Below, piece by piece: positions 43,139 through 51,865 of a DNA stretch of 64,000 bases (the first letter of the stretch is position 1; the number at the start of each line of letters is the position of its first letter). This DNA comes from Hyphomicrobiales bacterium (GTDB lineage: Bacteria > Pseudomonadota > Alphaproteobacteria > Rhizobiales > Rhizobiaceae): NCBI GenBank assembly GCA_900471605.1, contig UCEY01000009.1, forward strand, positions 124,001 to 188,000, in the 5' to 3' direction. The notes below the pieces were generated by a model, which did not search any database, was not told where the DNA came from, and was given only the letters and a program-made list of their open reading frames with translations. The position numbers were made by a program, and so were the translations under genes.

Positions 43139-44161
43139 TCATGCCTTCAGGGCTTCGATCAGTTCGGCCATGTCGTCGGGCATCGGGGCTTCGAATTCCA
43201 TCACCTCGCCGGTGCGGGGGTGTTCGAAGGCGAGGAGGAAGGCGTGCAGCGCCTGGCGCGGAAAGCGGTTCACGACGGTCTTGGCGGGTTCGGGCAGCAG
43301 GTTGGCCTTGGTCTTGAAGCCGGCGGAATAATCCTGGTCGCCGATCAGCGGGTGGCCGATATGCGCCATATGCACGCGAATCTGGTGGGTGCGGCCGGTC
43401 TCCAGCCGGCATTCGATCAGCGCCGCAAGTGACGTCGCATCCGGCTTTTCGTGGAAACGTTCGATCACCTCGTAATGGGTGATCGCCTCGCGGGCGTCGC
43501 TGCTGTCTTCCTTCTGCACGGCGCGTTTGGTGCGGTCGCCGGCGCGACCGAGCGGCGCGTCGATCGTGCCCTTGAGCCCGCGCGGACGGCCCCAGACGAT
43601 TGCCTGGTAGGCCCGCTCCAGCGGGCCGGAACGGCCATGGTCGGCAAATTGGTCGGCGAGGTGTCGGTGGGCGATATCGTTCTTGGCGGCGACCATGACG
43701 CCGCTCGTGTCCTTGTCGAGCCGGTGGACGATGCCGGGGCGCTTGACGCCGCCGATGCCGGAGAGGCTGGCGCCGCAATGGTGGATCAAGGCGTTGACCA
43801 GCGTGCCGGTCCAGTTGCCGGCGCCGGGATGGACGACGAGGCCGGCCGGTTTGGCGATGACGATCAGGTCGTCGTCCTCGTAGAGCACGTCAAGCGGAAT
43901 ATCCTCGCCCTTCGGCTCGGGATCCTCGGGCTCCGGGAGGTCGATCTCGACGGTGTCGCCGGCGGCGATCTTCTTCTTCGGTTCGGTGATGACCTTGCCA
44001 TTGAGGCTGACGGCGCCCTGTTCGATCAGCGCCTTGATGCGGTTGCGCGAAAACTCGCCTTCGAGCACCGAGGTCAGCCAGGCGTCCAGCCGCCCTTCGG
44101 CCTCGTCGGAGGCGGTGAGGACTTTCCTTGGGCGTCCGGCTTCTTTAAAGGGATCGTTCAT
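43139..44161 (-). CDS. rluD: RluA/RluD-family 23S rRNA pseudouridine synthase
   Basis: This 340-residue enzyme has an N-terminal S4 RNA-binding domain (RLDAWLTSVLEGEFSRNRIKALIEQGAV) and the synthase domain with GIVHRLDKDTSGVMV containing the catalytic Asp near residue 148, then GRTHQIRVHM. It isomerises uridines of 23S rRNA helix 69 if a true RluD; other RluA relatives are possible. It is divergent from the small membrane-protein/trmH pair. Confidence 0.88.
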   Translation of the reverse strand: MNDPFKEAGRPRKVLTASDEAEGRLDAWLTSVLEGEFSRNRIKALIEQGAVSLNGKVITEPKKKIAAGDTVEIDLPEPEDPEPKGEDIPLDVLYEDDDLIVIAKPAGLVVHPGAGNWTGTLVNALIHHCGASLSGIGGVKRPGIVHRLDKDTSGVMVAAKNDIAHRHLADQFADHGRSGPLERAYQAIVWGRPRGLKGTIDAPLGRAGDRTKRAVQKEDSSDAREAITHYEVIERFHEKPDATSLAALIECRLETGRTHQIRVHMAHIGHPLIGDQDYSAGFKTKANLLPEPAKTVVNRFPRQALHAFLLAFEHPRTGEVMEFEAPMPDDMAELIEALKA

Positions 44162-44214
44162 TCAATCATTCCGATAGCAATCGACAGCATTCGACAAGAG
44201 ACAAGGACGCCCTG

Positions 44215-44601
44215 ATGCCCCAACCCGAAATCGAGGAAAAGGAAGAGCCGCTTGATCCGGCGATGGAGAGAATCCGCCGGAAAATGGTGCTTCTGATACT
44301 CGTTTCGGGCGGGATCCTGTTCGTCTGCTTTATGGCGGTCCTTGGCGCCATTGTCTACAAGGTCACGCAGCGGCCTGCCACGTCTGCGACGATCGCCTCG
44401 ACCGGCGGGTTCTCGGTTCCGGCCGGCCAGCCGCTTGCGGCAACCGCGGAACTGCCTGCCGGCTTCGTTGTGCAGGGGGTATCGCTCTCCGGCGGCCAGA
44501 TCCTGTTTTATGGGCTGCTGACCGGCGACCAGAAGGTGCTGATCTACGATATCGCCGCCGGCCGCATCGTCGCCGATGTGACGGTGGCCATTCCGCAATA
44601 A
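44215..44601 (+). CDS. Small single-helix membrane protein, hypothetical
   Basis: This 128-residue protein has an acidic cytoplasmic N-terminus (1-22), a membrane helix at about 25-48 (VLLILVSGGILFVCFMAVLGAIV) and an 80-residue periplasmic part that reads like a small beta domain (VVQGVSLSGGQILFYGLLTGDQKVLIYDIAAGRI). I do not recognise the family, though position between rluD and trmH seems usual for rhizobia. The stop shares a base with the trmH ATG (TAATG), so the two are co-translated. Confidence 0.7.
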   Translation: MPQPEIEEKEEPLDPAMERIRRKMVLLILVSGGILFVCFMAVLGAIVYKVTQRPATSATIASTGGFSVPAGQPLAATAELPAGFVVQGVSLSGGQILFYGLLTGDQKVLIYDIAAGRIVADVTVAIPQ

Positions 44602-45422
44602 TGGCGCCGGTCCGCATCGACGACGCGGACGACCCGCGGATCGCCGAGTTCCGGTCGATCCGCGAGCGTGACCTGACGGGCCGCGAAGGACGGTTCATCG
44701 CCGAGGGCACCGTGGTGCTGCGGATGCTTGCCGCCGCGCATGGTTCGGGCGGCGACTTCCTGACCGAAAAGATCCTGCTGCTGGAAAACCGGGTTGCCGG
44801 CCTTGCGGAAATCCTGAGCCGTTTTCCGGCGGATGTTCCCGTCTACGTGGCCTCGTCCGCGGTGCTCGATCAGATCGCCGGTTTCCATCTGCATCGCGGC
44901 GTGCTGGCGCTCGGCCGCCGCAGACGGGAGAGGACGGCTTCGGAGCTGGTCGCCGCGTTGCCGGAGAACGCCCTGGTGGTTGCCGCCTTCGGCATTTCCA
45001 ATCACGACAATATCGGTTCGATCTTCCGCAATGCCGCTGCCTTCGGAGCGGACGCGGTACTGCTCGACCAGGGCTGCTGCGATCCGCTCTACCGCAAGGC
45101 GCTGCGGGTCTCGGTCGGAGCGGTGCTGTCGGTGCCCTATGCGCGCTACGGCACGATGTCGGACATTTTGGCAGCGCTGATGGAGAGCGGGTTTGCCGTT
45201 TGGGGGCTCTCGCCCTCGGGCTCGGTGGAGATCCGCAATGTACCGGCTTCCGGGCGCATGGTGCTGATCACCGGCACGGAAGGCGAGGGACTGCCGGCAC
45301 AGGTGCTTGCCCGCATCCAATCGGCGCGGATCGCCCAGGCGCCGGGCCTCGACAGTCTCAATGCGGCGACGGCGACAGGCATTGCGCTCTACGAGATCGC
45401 CATGGCGCAGGGCCGTCTATAG
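44601..45422 (+). CDS. TrmH/SpoU-family RNA 2'-O-methyltransferase
   Basis: This 273-residue protein has an N-terminal substrate-binding domain (FIAEGTVVLRMLAA) and a C-terminal knotted methyltransferase domain with the three SpoU motifs: NHDNIGSIFRNAAAFGADAVLLD, VLITGTEGEGLP and SLNAATATGIALYEIA. It methylates ribose in rRNA or tRNA. It is coupled to the small membrane protein gene and convergent with the coiled-coil gene, five bases apart. Confidence 0.9.
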   Translation: MAPVRIDDADDPRIAEFRSIRERDLTGREGRFIAEGTVVLRMLAAAHGSGGDFLTEKILLLENRVAGLAEILSRFPADVPVYVASSAVLDQIAGFHLHRGVLALGRRRRERTASELVAALPENALVVAAFGISNHDNIGSIFRNAAAFGADAVLLDQGCCDPLYRKALRVSVGAVLSVPYARYGTMSDILAALMESGFAVWGLSPSGSVEIRNVPASGRMVLITGTEGEGLPAQVLARIQSARIAQAPGLDSLNAATATGIALYEIAMAQGRL

Positions 45423-45427
45423 GGATC

Positions 45428-46633
45428 TCAGCTGTTCGCATCCCCGGTGGTCGCGAGCGTCTTCTTCGACTTCGCGGCCAGGCTTTCCCGGTTGCCGTTT
45501 CCGGACTTGCCGGAGAGGATCTTGTGGATCGGCGAGGATGAACCTTCCGAGGCGGCCGTCATGGCCACCATGCTGGCGGCGATCGAGGCGAGCTCCTGGC
45601 GGACCGCTTCGTCACTGCCGCCGCCCTTCTGCAGGCGTTCGGAAAGCGCCGTCGCCCTGGTGCGGGCGTCGTCGGCCATCCTGGTCACCACCGGATCGAC
45701 GTCCGGCTGTCCGGAAACCCGGGCTTGTCTCGGAGACGGAGCATGCGGAATTTCGCGCAGGTTGATGTCCTCCGGCGTGATCTTCTTCTTCGGCGCCGCC
45801 TTTACCACCGGGCGGACGAGGGCGGAATCGCGAAGGGCGCGACTGGCGTCCCGCGCTTCGGAATTTGCGCCTTTCAGCTTGTCCCGCAGCCGGCCGATCT
45901 CGGCCAAACGGCGCTCCAGCGTCGTTTCCCGGTCTGCGCGGTCGGAGATTTCCCTGGCGAGCTTGTCCTCCAGCCGCTGGACGCGGTTTTCTTCCTGGGC
46001 GAGCCGTGTTTCGGCATCCTTGGCGCGGGCGGTCTGCAGCCGGACGTCGTTGCGCAGCGTATCCCGCTCGTCGCGCAGGGCGGTGACGCGGAATTTCAGG
46101 TTCTCCACCTCGGTGTCGCGGGTCGAAAGATCGATGCGGAAATTGTCGGCGTCGGCCATCATCAGGGCCTGGCGCTGCTGCAGCGTCTCGATCTCGAGGT
46201 CCTTGGCTGCCAGGGTTTCTTCGGCGGTTTCGAGCGCCGCCTTCAACTGCTGGATATAGCTGTCCTCCTGGCGCAGCCGCGCGCGCGCGTCGGCGGCCTC
46301 CGTATCCATGGTGTCGATCTGGGTGCGCAGGTCGGTGATCTCGGAAAGAAGCTGCCTGGCTTCCTCGGCAAGGGTGTCGCTCTTGATCTGCAGCGCGACC
46401 GCCTTGTCCCTTTCCTGGACGAGTTCCTGCTTGGTGCGGGCATTCTCGGCGGCATAGACGGCGCGCGCCATGTCGCGCTGGGCGCGGACTTCCTGCGGGC
46501 TGATCGGCAGCGTCGCCTTGATGCGGTTTTCGGTGTAGCGGACGATGCGATTGTGGACCGCCGGGGCAATCAGCATGACCGCAAGTGCGGCGCTCAGGAA
46601 ACCCAAGCCGAACAGAAGAGCAAATTGGATCAC
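45428..46633 (-). CDS. Inner-membrane coiled-coil protein of unknown function
   Basis: This 401-residue protein has one N-terminal helix (about 4-26, FALLFGLGFLSAALAVMLIAPAV), then a near-continuous coiled coil from about 50 to 275 and a basic, Ser-rich, disordered tail with APKKKITPEDINLREIPHAPSP. The design suggests a membrane-tethered scaffold reaching into the cytoplasm. No known domain is recognised. Its place next to eipA and the cell-cycle block is suggestive only. Confidence 0.7.
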   Translation of the reverse strand: MIQFALLFGLGFLSAALAVMLIAPAVHNRIVRYTENRIKATLPISPQEVRAQRDMARAVYAAENARTKQELVQERDKAVALQIKSDTLAEEARQLLSEITDLRTQIDTMDTEAADARARLRQEDSYIQQLKAALETAEETLAAKDLEIETLQQRQALMMADADNFRIDLSTRDTEVENLKFRVTALRDERDTLRNDVRLQTARAKDAETRLAQEENRVQRLEDKLAREISDRADRETTLERRLAEIGRLRDKLKGANSEARDASRALRDSALVRPVVKAAPKKKITPEDINLREIPHAPSPRQARVSGQPDVDPVVTRMADDARTRATALSERLQKGGGSDEAVRQELASIAASMVAMTAASEGSSSPIHKILSGKSGNGNRESLAAKSKKTLATTGDANS

Positions 46634-46791
46634 GATGCGGCCGTTTCGCGGTCTGGTTGGGAATGCGCAGGCTGTTTAAGCATGGCGGCATTCAACCGGC
46701 AAGCGCCCTTAGGGCGGAAGGCCGGGTTACCGACCACTGTTTCAAAAAACATCAAATCCCCTCCGCTGTGCGGAGAGGACAATGGCAGATT

Positions 46792-47394
46792 TCAGAAAGG
46801 GTTCCAGGTCGGCGACTGGGTGAGCTTGAGATAACCGACATTGATGCCGAGGCGAGCGCCGAGACCGGTGCGGATCGGCACGAGAATCACGTTGTTGTTG
46901 CGCAGCACCGTCATGCCGACGCCGGCGACCACGAAGGCGGAACCCGACACGCCGCCGAAGCGGGCATAGAGGCTGTTCACCGAGGGAAGATCGTAGACCA
47001 GCATCATCGCGCGGGTGCCCTGGCCGCCATAGTCGATGCCGAGCGAGGGGCCCTGCCAGAACACCGGATGCTGGCCGGCATTCTTGGTATAAAGCTCGCC
47101 CTCGCCATAGGTCAGGCCGGCGATGAACGCGCCCGAACCTTCCTGGCCGAGGATGTAGCCGTTCGGCAGGCCGTATTGGGCAAAGGCGTTCTCGACGACC
47201 TTGGCAAGCCCGCCGCTGGTGGAGCCGAAGAAGCCGTGTCCGGCGTCGACGATTTCCTGGGCAGTGTATTGGTTGGAGCCCTGCTGGGCGGATGCCGGGC
47301 CTGCGAAGACCGCCACGGCTGCGATCACGGCAAACACCGTCGCTGCGAAACGGGCGAGGGCGGAACGGGTGTGGATGCGCATTGTCAGATCCAT
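46792..47394 (-). CDS. eipA: EipA-family (DUF1134) periplasmic envelope protein
   Basis: This roughly 200-residue protein is exported: the signal peptide is basic RIHTRSALARF followed by a hydrophobic core ending GPASA. The mature part matches DUF1134: YTAQEIVDAGHGFFGSTSGGLAKVVE, GSGAFIAGLTYGEG and LGARLGINVGYLKLT. In Brucella, EipA maintains envelope integrity. ATG 47394 and ATG 47382 are both possible starts. It is divergent from chpT, and a CtrA-like box lies between them. Confidence 0.88.
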   Translation of the reverse strand: MDLTMRIHTRSALARFAATVFAVIAAVAVFAGPASAQQGSNQYTAQEIVDAGHGFFGSTSGGLAKVVENAFAQYGLPNGYILGQEGSGAFIAGLTYGEGELYTKNAGQHPVFWQGPSLGIDYGGQGTRAMMLVYDLPSVNSLYARFGGVSGSAFVVAGVGMTVLRNNNVILVPIRTGLGARLGINVGYLKLTQSPTWNPF

Positions 47395-47461
47395 GATTGT
47401 ATCATCCAGGGGCACGCCTTTTGCATCATGCTTAAGGCTCGTCTATTTTGGCGCCATGATC

Positions 47462-47477
47462 TTAATAATCGGTTTAC
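47462..47477. promoter_or_regulatory. Candidate CtrA box between eipA and chpT
   Basis: TTAA-N7-TTTAC, one mismatch to the CtrA consensus TTAA-N7-TTAAC, 68 bases from the eipA start and 102 from the chpT start. Confidence 0.45.
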
Positions 47478-47578
47478 CAAATATGGTGTCATTATGACCG
47501 GGAACATTGCTCAATCCCCGCGCAACCTTCAGATGGCAGGGCGTACAGGGGAGAGCATTTCCCAAACAGGAGACCTAC

Positions 47579-48241
47579 ATGCCGAAGAATCCGAATCTTA
47601 CCCTTGCCGGGCCAGATCTCGCGGCACTTCTGTGCAGCCGCGTCTGCCATGACGTGATCTCCCCGGTCGGCGCGATCAACAACGGTCTCGAACTCCTCGA
47701 CGAGGGAGCTGCCGACAGCGACGCGCTCGACCTCATCCGCACCTCGGCCCTCAACGCCTCGGTGCGCCTCAAGTTCGCACGTCTCGCTTTCGGTGCCTCC
47801 GGCTCCGTCGGCGCCTCGATCGATACGGGCGAGGCCGAGAAGGCCGCCAAGGACTTTGCCGTCGCCGAAAAGAAGACCGAGGTCACCTGGAACGGCCCGC
47901 GCGCGATCATCGCCAAGAACCGGGTCAAGCTGCTCCTCAACCTCTTCCTCGTCGCCTATGCGGGCATCCCCCGCGGCGGCTCGATCGACGTGACGCTGGA
48001 AAATCCGGAATATGACGCGAAATTCATCCTTACCATCAAGGGACGGATGATGCGCGTGCCGGCCAAGTTCGTCGAGATCGCCAGCGGCACGCTCGAAGAA
48101 CCGATCGACGCCCATTCGATCCAGCCCTATTACACGGTCCTGCTCGCGGAAGAGTCCGGCATGGAACTGCGGCACGTGGTTTCGGAAGACAAGATCGTCT
48201 TCATCGCCGAAACAGTGGCCGCCGAGACGATCTCCGGTTGA
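47579..48241 (+). CDS. chpT: Histidine phosphotransferase ChpT
   Basis: This 220-residue protein relays phosphate from CckA to CtrA and CpdR. The phospho-accepting His lies in SRVCHDVISPVGAINNGLELL near residue 22, the exact ChpT motif of an atypical dimerisation domain; the second half is a degenerate ATPase-like fold (LLLNLFLVAYAGIPRGG). ATG 47579 is set by AGGAG eight bases upstream. Its neighbourhood, with a receiver protein and ctrA, fits the alphaproteobacterial cell-cycle circuit. Confidence 0.92.
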   Translation: MPKNPNLTLAGPDLAALLCSRVCHDVISPVGAINNGLELLDEGAADSDALDLIRTSALNASVRLKFARLAFGASGSVGASIDTGEAEKAAKDFAVAEKKTEVTWNGPRAIIAKNRVKLLLNLFLVAYAGIPRGGSIDVTLENPEYDAKFILTIKGRMMRVPAKFVEIASGTLEEPIDAHSIQPYYTVLLAEESGMELRHVVSEDKIVFIAETVAAETISG

Positions 48242-48263
48242 TTCGCGCCCGAGGGTAACCATT

Positions 48264-48285
48264 CATTAGCGCCATCGCCCTAATG
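48264..48285. promoter_or_regulatory. Inverted repeat upstream of the receiver-protein gene
   Basis: CATTAG-N10-CTAATG, perfect 6-bp arms, 47 bases before the ATG at 48332. A possible operator; no regulator assigned. Confidence 0.3.
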
Positions 48286-48331
48286 ATAGATGCTCGGAAA
48301 CCAGAGCGGGTTTGAGCGTCAGGGGGATACG

Positions 48332-48694
48332 ATGCAGCGTTTAATGATTGCCGACGGATCGGACATCGTGCGCACGGTCGGCAAGCGGATCCTGTCCGAA
48401 CTGGGCTTCCTGGTGGTCGAGGCCGGCACCGCGCGCGAGGCTGTGACGCGTTGCAATGCCGAACTTCCCAATTTCCTGATCGTGGACGCGGGCCTAGAAG
48501 GTGCGCTCGAACTCATCGGCACCATCCGGGCGATGCCGAACGGCAAGAGTGTGCGCATCTTCTATTGCGTCATCGAGGCGGACCTGAAGAAGATGATGGC
48601 CGGCAAGCGTGCCGGCGCGGACGATTTCCTGCTGAAGCCTTTCGACCGCAAGATCCTGACTTCGGTCTTCTCTGCCCTGGCGCAAGCCGCCTGA
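48332..48694 (+). CDS. Single-domain response regulator between chpT and ctrA
   Basis: This 120-residue stand-alone receiver has the probable phospho-Asp in FLIVDAGLEG near residue 52, the switch Lys in FLLKPFD near 104, and an acidic pocket reduced to one Asp (LMIADGSD, where most receivers have two adjacent acids). It has no output domain. ATG 48332 follows AGGGGG. Its place 90 bases after chpT suggests it could receive phosphate from ChpT, as CpdR does, but it is not CpdR-like in sequence. Confidence 0.8.
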   Translation: MQRLMIADGSDIVRTVGKRILSELGFLVVEAGTAREAVTRCNAELPNFLIVDAGLEGALELIGTIRAMPNGKSVRIFYCVIEADLKKMMAGKRAGADDFLLKPFDRKILTSVFSALAQAA

Positions 48695-48790
48695 TTCTCA
48701 AAACCACCGCATCCGCTCGTCCGATGGTGGCAGCGCCGCCGGCGATTTTCTTGTCCTGTTTCGTTTCGGGTCCGCAAACGGCTCAAAACA

Positions 48791-48822
48791 AAACGTCCGC
48801 CCGGCAGGCCAGGCGGACGTTT
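48791..48822 (-). terminator. Rho-independent terminator of ctrA
   Basis: AAACGTCCGCC (48791-48801) and GGCGGACGTTT (48812-48822) form an 11-bp stem; on the minus strand it is followed by TGTTTTG. It also faces the end of the receiver gene. Confidence 0.8.
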
Positions 48823-48844
48823 CGAAAGGGGACTCTCAGGCAGC

Positions 48845-49543
<699 letters not shown>

Positions 49544-49732
49544 ATTTTTCCCCTTTACCGCCGCGTAAGGTATCTTTGCCCCCTTACTCGATACGGATCC
49601 AGACTGAGCCTGATTTGGAAGCTGCCACTAAATGGTTAACAAATTATGATTTCACCTGGCAAGGTTCATCATTTCGTTAAGCAAAATTAGTAGCAACCTG
49701 ATTTCCCTTATGGATTGGTCATCACCAGGTTT

Positions 49733-49776
49733 GAATCAGCGGGTGAGGAAATTCCGCTAAGTGATTCATTCGACTC
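49733..49776. promoter_or_regulatory. Cluster of three GANTC (CcrM) sites upstream of ctrA
   Basis: GAATC at 49733, GATTC at 49763 and GACTC at 49772. CcrM methylates GANTC, and methylation state controls ctrA promoters in Caulobacter. Three sites in 44 bases is far above the chance rate of about one per 256. Confidence 0.6.
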
Positions 49777-49808
49777 ATACATTGTCGCGGCCAATTTAGG
49801 CCCTGGCA

Positions 49809-49823
49809 TTTACCGACCCTTAA
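49809..49823. promoter_or_regulatory. Candidate CtrA box 1 (ctrA/fliJ region)
   Basis: TTTA-N7-TTAA, one mismatch to TTAA-N7-TTAA, 144 bases before the fliJ-like ATG. Confidence 0.4.
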
Positions 49824-49852
49824 ACGATCAGGTTTATCATTAATGATGCCCG

Positions 49853-49868
49853 TAAACGAAAGGTTAAC
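49853..49868. promoter_or_regulatory. Candidate CtrA box 2 (ctrA/fliJ region)
   Basis: TAAA-N7-TTAAC, one mismatch to the consensus, 99 bases before the fliJ-like ATG. Confidence 0.45.
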
Positions 49869-49966
49869 GCGACGCCTTATTTATTAACGTTGCGAAAATT
49901 TTTTGATCCGGAGTGTACCAATCCGGATACACGGGCCTGGGTCTCGCTATCCACGGAGTATTGCGT

Positions 49967-50317
49967 ATGAAGTCGCGTGACAGCCTGGTTCGCCTGAAAA
50001 GCTTTCAGGTCACCGAAAAGCGTCGTCAATTGCAGCAATTGCAGATGATGATGGCCGAGTTCGAAAGAATGGCCAAGGAACTCGAGCACCAGATCACTCT
50101 GGAAGAGAAGAAATCCGGCATTACCGACCGGAATCACTTCGCCTATCCGACCTTCGCGAAGGCAGCCCGCCAGCGCGCGGACAATCTTCAGGTCTCGATT
50201 CGCGAGCTGAAGGTGCAGGAGGAAAGCGCGGAGCTCGCGCTCGAGGAGGCGGAGGCAGAATTTGCCAAGGCTTCGGCGCTCGAAGAGCGCGATGGCGGAA
50301 TGCGCGCCCGGGCCTAA
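49967..50317 (+). CDS. fliJ: FliJ-like flagellar export chaperone
   Basis: This 116-residue protein is almost wholly helical and coiled-coil (RLKSFQVTEKRRQLQQLQMMMAEFERMAKELEHQI and a C-terminal ELKVQEESAELALEEAEAEF). Size, composition and place beside ctrA match the FliJ-type protein of alphaproteobacteria, which escorts flagellar export substrates to the FliI ATPase. ATG 49967 gives the conserved MKSRDSLVRLK start. No other flagellar genes are close, so the role rests on similarity by eye. Confidence 0.65.
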   Translation: MKSRDSLVRLKSFQVTEKRRQLQQLQMMMAEFERMAKELEHQITLEEKKSGITDRNHFAYPTFAKAARQRADNLQVSIRELKVQEESAELALEEAEAEFAKASALEERDGGMRARA

Positions 50318-50430
50318 CGACGCCGGGCCGCATCAGCGACGGAAATGTCATAATCTGGGGCGGTGCCGCGGTGCCGAGGCCCCATTTCCGTTTTTGGTTT
50401 TCGTTAACATCCGTGATTCGGGTTCGGCGT

Positions 50431-50475
50431 CCCGGATTAACGAAGCCCGGATTAACGAAGCCTGGATTAACGAAG
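50431..50475. repeat. Three tandem 15-base repeats across a stop codon
   Basis: CCCGGATTAACGAAG occurs twice, then CCTGGATTAACGAAG. The third unit contains the stop codon and last codons (Leu-Arg) of the minus-strand acetyltransferase gene ending at 50467. Confidence 0.85.
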
Positions 50476-50745
50476 AATGTCCTGCCAGTCGGGGTGGCGT
50501 TCCACCTGAGCCTTGAAGAACGGGCAGAGCGGAATGATCTTCCAGCCGCCCTTGCGGGCTTCCTCGACCGCATGCAGCGCCAGGGCCTGGCCGACCCCTT
50601 TGCCGCGAAGCTCGTCGGGAACGCCGGTATGATCGACGATGATGAGTTCCGGCGATGCGCGAGAATAGGTCATCTCGGCGAAGTGCCCTTCGACCTCGGC
50701 CAGGTAACGGCCGCCCGACCGCGTTTCTTCGAGGGTGATATTCAT
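50467..50745 (-). CDS. YjdJ-type small GNAT acetyltransferase
   Basis: This 92-residue protein has only the core of a GNAT fold: MTYSRASPELIIVDHTGVPDELRGKGVGQALALHAVEEARKGG, with the acetyl-CoA loop RGKGVG near residue 49, and IIPLCPFFKAQVERHPDW at the end, which is typical of the YjdJ/Gcn5-related mini family. ATG 50745 follows GAGG. The substrate is unknown. The stop codon lies in a 15-base tandem repeat. Confidence 0.85.
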   Translation of the reverse strand: MNITLEETRSGGRYLAEVEGHFAEMTYSRASPELIIVDHTGVPDELRGKGVGQALALHAVEEARKGGWKIIPLCPFFKAQVERHPDWQDILR

Positions 50746-50851
50746 GATTGCCTCGCTTTTGTGCTTCCGCCGATGATGTAATACGGGAGGAGCCGCAGGG
50801 AAATAGCCGCGCGGCACACCGGGGGGTGACACATCGTCAACGGAGAAAGCG

Positions 50852-51304
50852 ATGAACTGGCTACGGCCGTTTCTTCTCGTGCTGGCCGCGATCTTTCTGG
50901 GGCTCGGGCTTTTCCTGCCGATCATCCGCTTCGAGCGGCTCTATTTCTTCAGCGAGACGCCGTCCCTGCTGGAACTCGTCGCGGCGCTTTTCGAGGAGGG
51001 GGATGTGGCGCTGTCGCTGGTGGTCGGCCTGTTTTCGATCGTCTTTCCGATCGTCAAGCTCGCCGGGCTTACGGTGCAGCTCTCCGGCCGAGTGAGGCAG
51101 GCCGGGTTTTTCGGCCGTGCGATGCCGCATCTCTCGAAGTGGTCGATGATGGACGTGATGCTGGTGGCGATCGTCGTCTTCGCCGCGAAGAGCAGCGGCC
51201 TGGCTGTTGCGGTCTCGCAGCCGGGCCTCTGGTTCTACGCCGCCTCGGCCATCATCGCCGGGGTGCTGCCGTCGCTGTCCCGGACCGGATCCAGGCAGAA
51301 TTGA
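50852..51304 (+). CDS. PqiA-like inner membrane protein
   Basis: This 150-residue protein has about four helices; LAAIFLGLGLFLPIIRFERLYFF at the N-terminus, GLFSIVFPIVKLAGL in the middle and HLSKWSMMDVMLVAIVVFAAK match the paraquat-inducible protein A domain (one repeat only). PqiA domains work with MCE proteins in lipid transport; no MCE gene is adjacent. Membrane role inferred. Confidence 0.8.
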   Translation: MNWLRPFLLVLAAIFLGLGLFLPIIRFERLYFFSETPSLLELVAALFEEGDVALSLVVGLFSIVFPIVKLAGLTVQLSGRVRQAGFFGRAMPHLSKWSMMDVMLVAIVVFAAKSSGLAVAVSQPGLWFYAASAIIAGVLPSLSRTGSRQN

Positions 51305-51322
51305 GCCGTCTTTCAGAAACCG

Positions 51323-51364
51323 AAAGGTGCCGTTGCGTTCGTGGCAGCGGCACCTTTTGTTTTC
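51323..51364 (+). terminator. Rho-independent terminator after the pqiA-like gene
   Basis: AAAGGTGCCGTTGC pairs, with one mismatch, with GCAGCGGCACCTTTT, followed by GTTTT. Confidence 0.85.
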
Positions 51365-51394
51365 CGGTGCGGGCCGGGACCCGCGAATTCGGCG

Positions 51395-51670
51395 TCAGTG
51401 ACGATATTGCTGAATGCGCGTGGTGCGCAGGCCGGCAAGGCCGTGATCGTTGATGGAGGACTGCCAGGACAGGAATTCCTCGACGGTGAGCGTGTAACGC
51501 TCGCAGGCTTCTTCCAAGCTCAACAGGCCGCCGCGAACCGCGGCTACCACCTCTGCCTTTCGCCGGATGACCCAGCGGCGCGTATTGGCCGGCGGCAGAT
51601 CGGCGATCGTCAAGGGGCTGCCATCGGGGCCGATGACATATTTCACTCGGGGACGTATCAATTCGGTCAT
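51395..51670 (-). CDS. sciP: CtrA inhibitor SciP (DUF1153)
   Basis: This 91-residue protein matches SciP closely: RPRVKYVIGPDGSPLTIADLPP near the N-terminus, then RRWVIRRKAEVVAAVRGGLLSLEEACERYTLTVEEFLSWQ, a helix-turn-helix. SciP binds CtrA and DNA and blocks CtrA activation in G1. ATG 51670 gives the conserved MTELIRPR start rather than the frame from 51697. A CtrA-like box lies about 55 bases upstream, fitting the known CtrA-SciP feedback. Confidence 0.92.
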   Translation of the reverse strand: MTELIRPRVKYVIGPDGSPLTIADLPPANTRRWVIRRKAEVVAAVRGGLLSLEEACERYTLTVEEFLSWQSSINDHGLAGLRTTRIQQYRH

Positions 51671-51721
51671 TGAACTCTCTACACAACGCAAGACCACGTC
51701 GGTGAGCCTAGCCGCCCAGTT

Positions 51722-51736
51722 TTAATATTTGACTAA
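51722..51736. promoter_or_regulatory. Candidate CtrA box upstream of sciP
   Basis: TTAA-N7-CTAA, one mismatch to TTAA-N7-TTAA, 52 bases upstream of the sciP ATG. Confidence 0.4.
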
Positions 51737-51865
51737 ATAGGCCGCAGCATTTGTTCCGACTGTGGCAGCAATCGCATTGCGTGTCCTAAGGCAGGACGAA
51801 AAGCCTTGTTGCTCAAGGGAAAGACGGCGGTTTGGCGGCAGCGCGATCCTGCAAAAAGAGGCGGA

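Larger units (their letters stand above)
49544..49966. other. Long regulatory region between ctrA and the fliJ-like gene
   Basis: These 423 AT-rich bases hold the divergent promoters. Seen here: ATGGTTAA (49632-49639, reverse TTAACCAT, a CtrA-related half site), three GANTC methylation sites, and two one-mismatch CtrA boxes. No gene is visible. Confidence 0.7.

Noticed and set aside
50431-50475. TTAAC repeats in the tandem 15-mers as CtrA boxes
   Set aside because: The period is 15, whereas CtrA needs TTAA-N7-TTAA (period 11).
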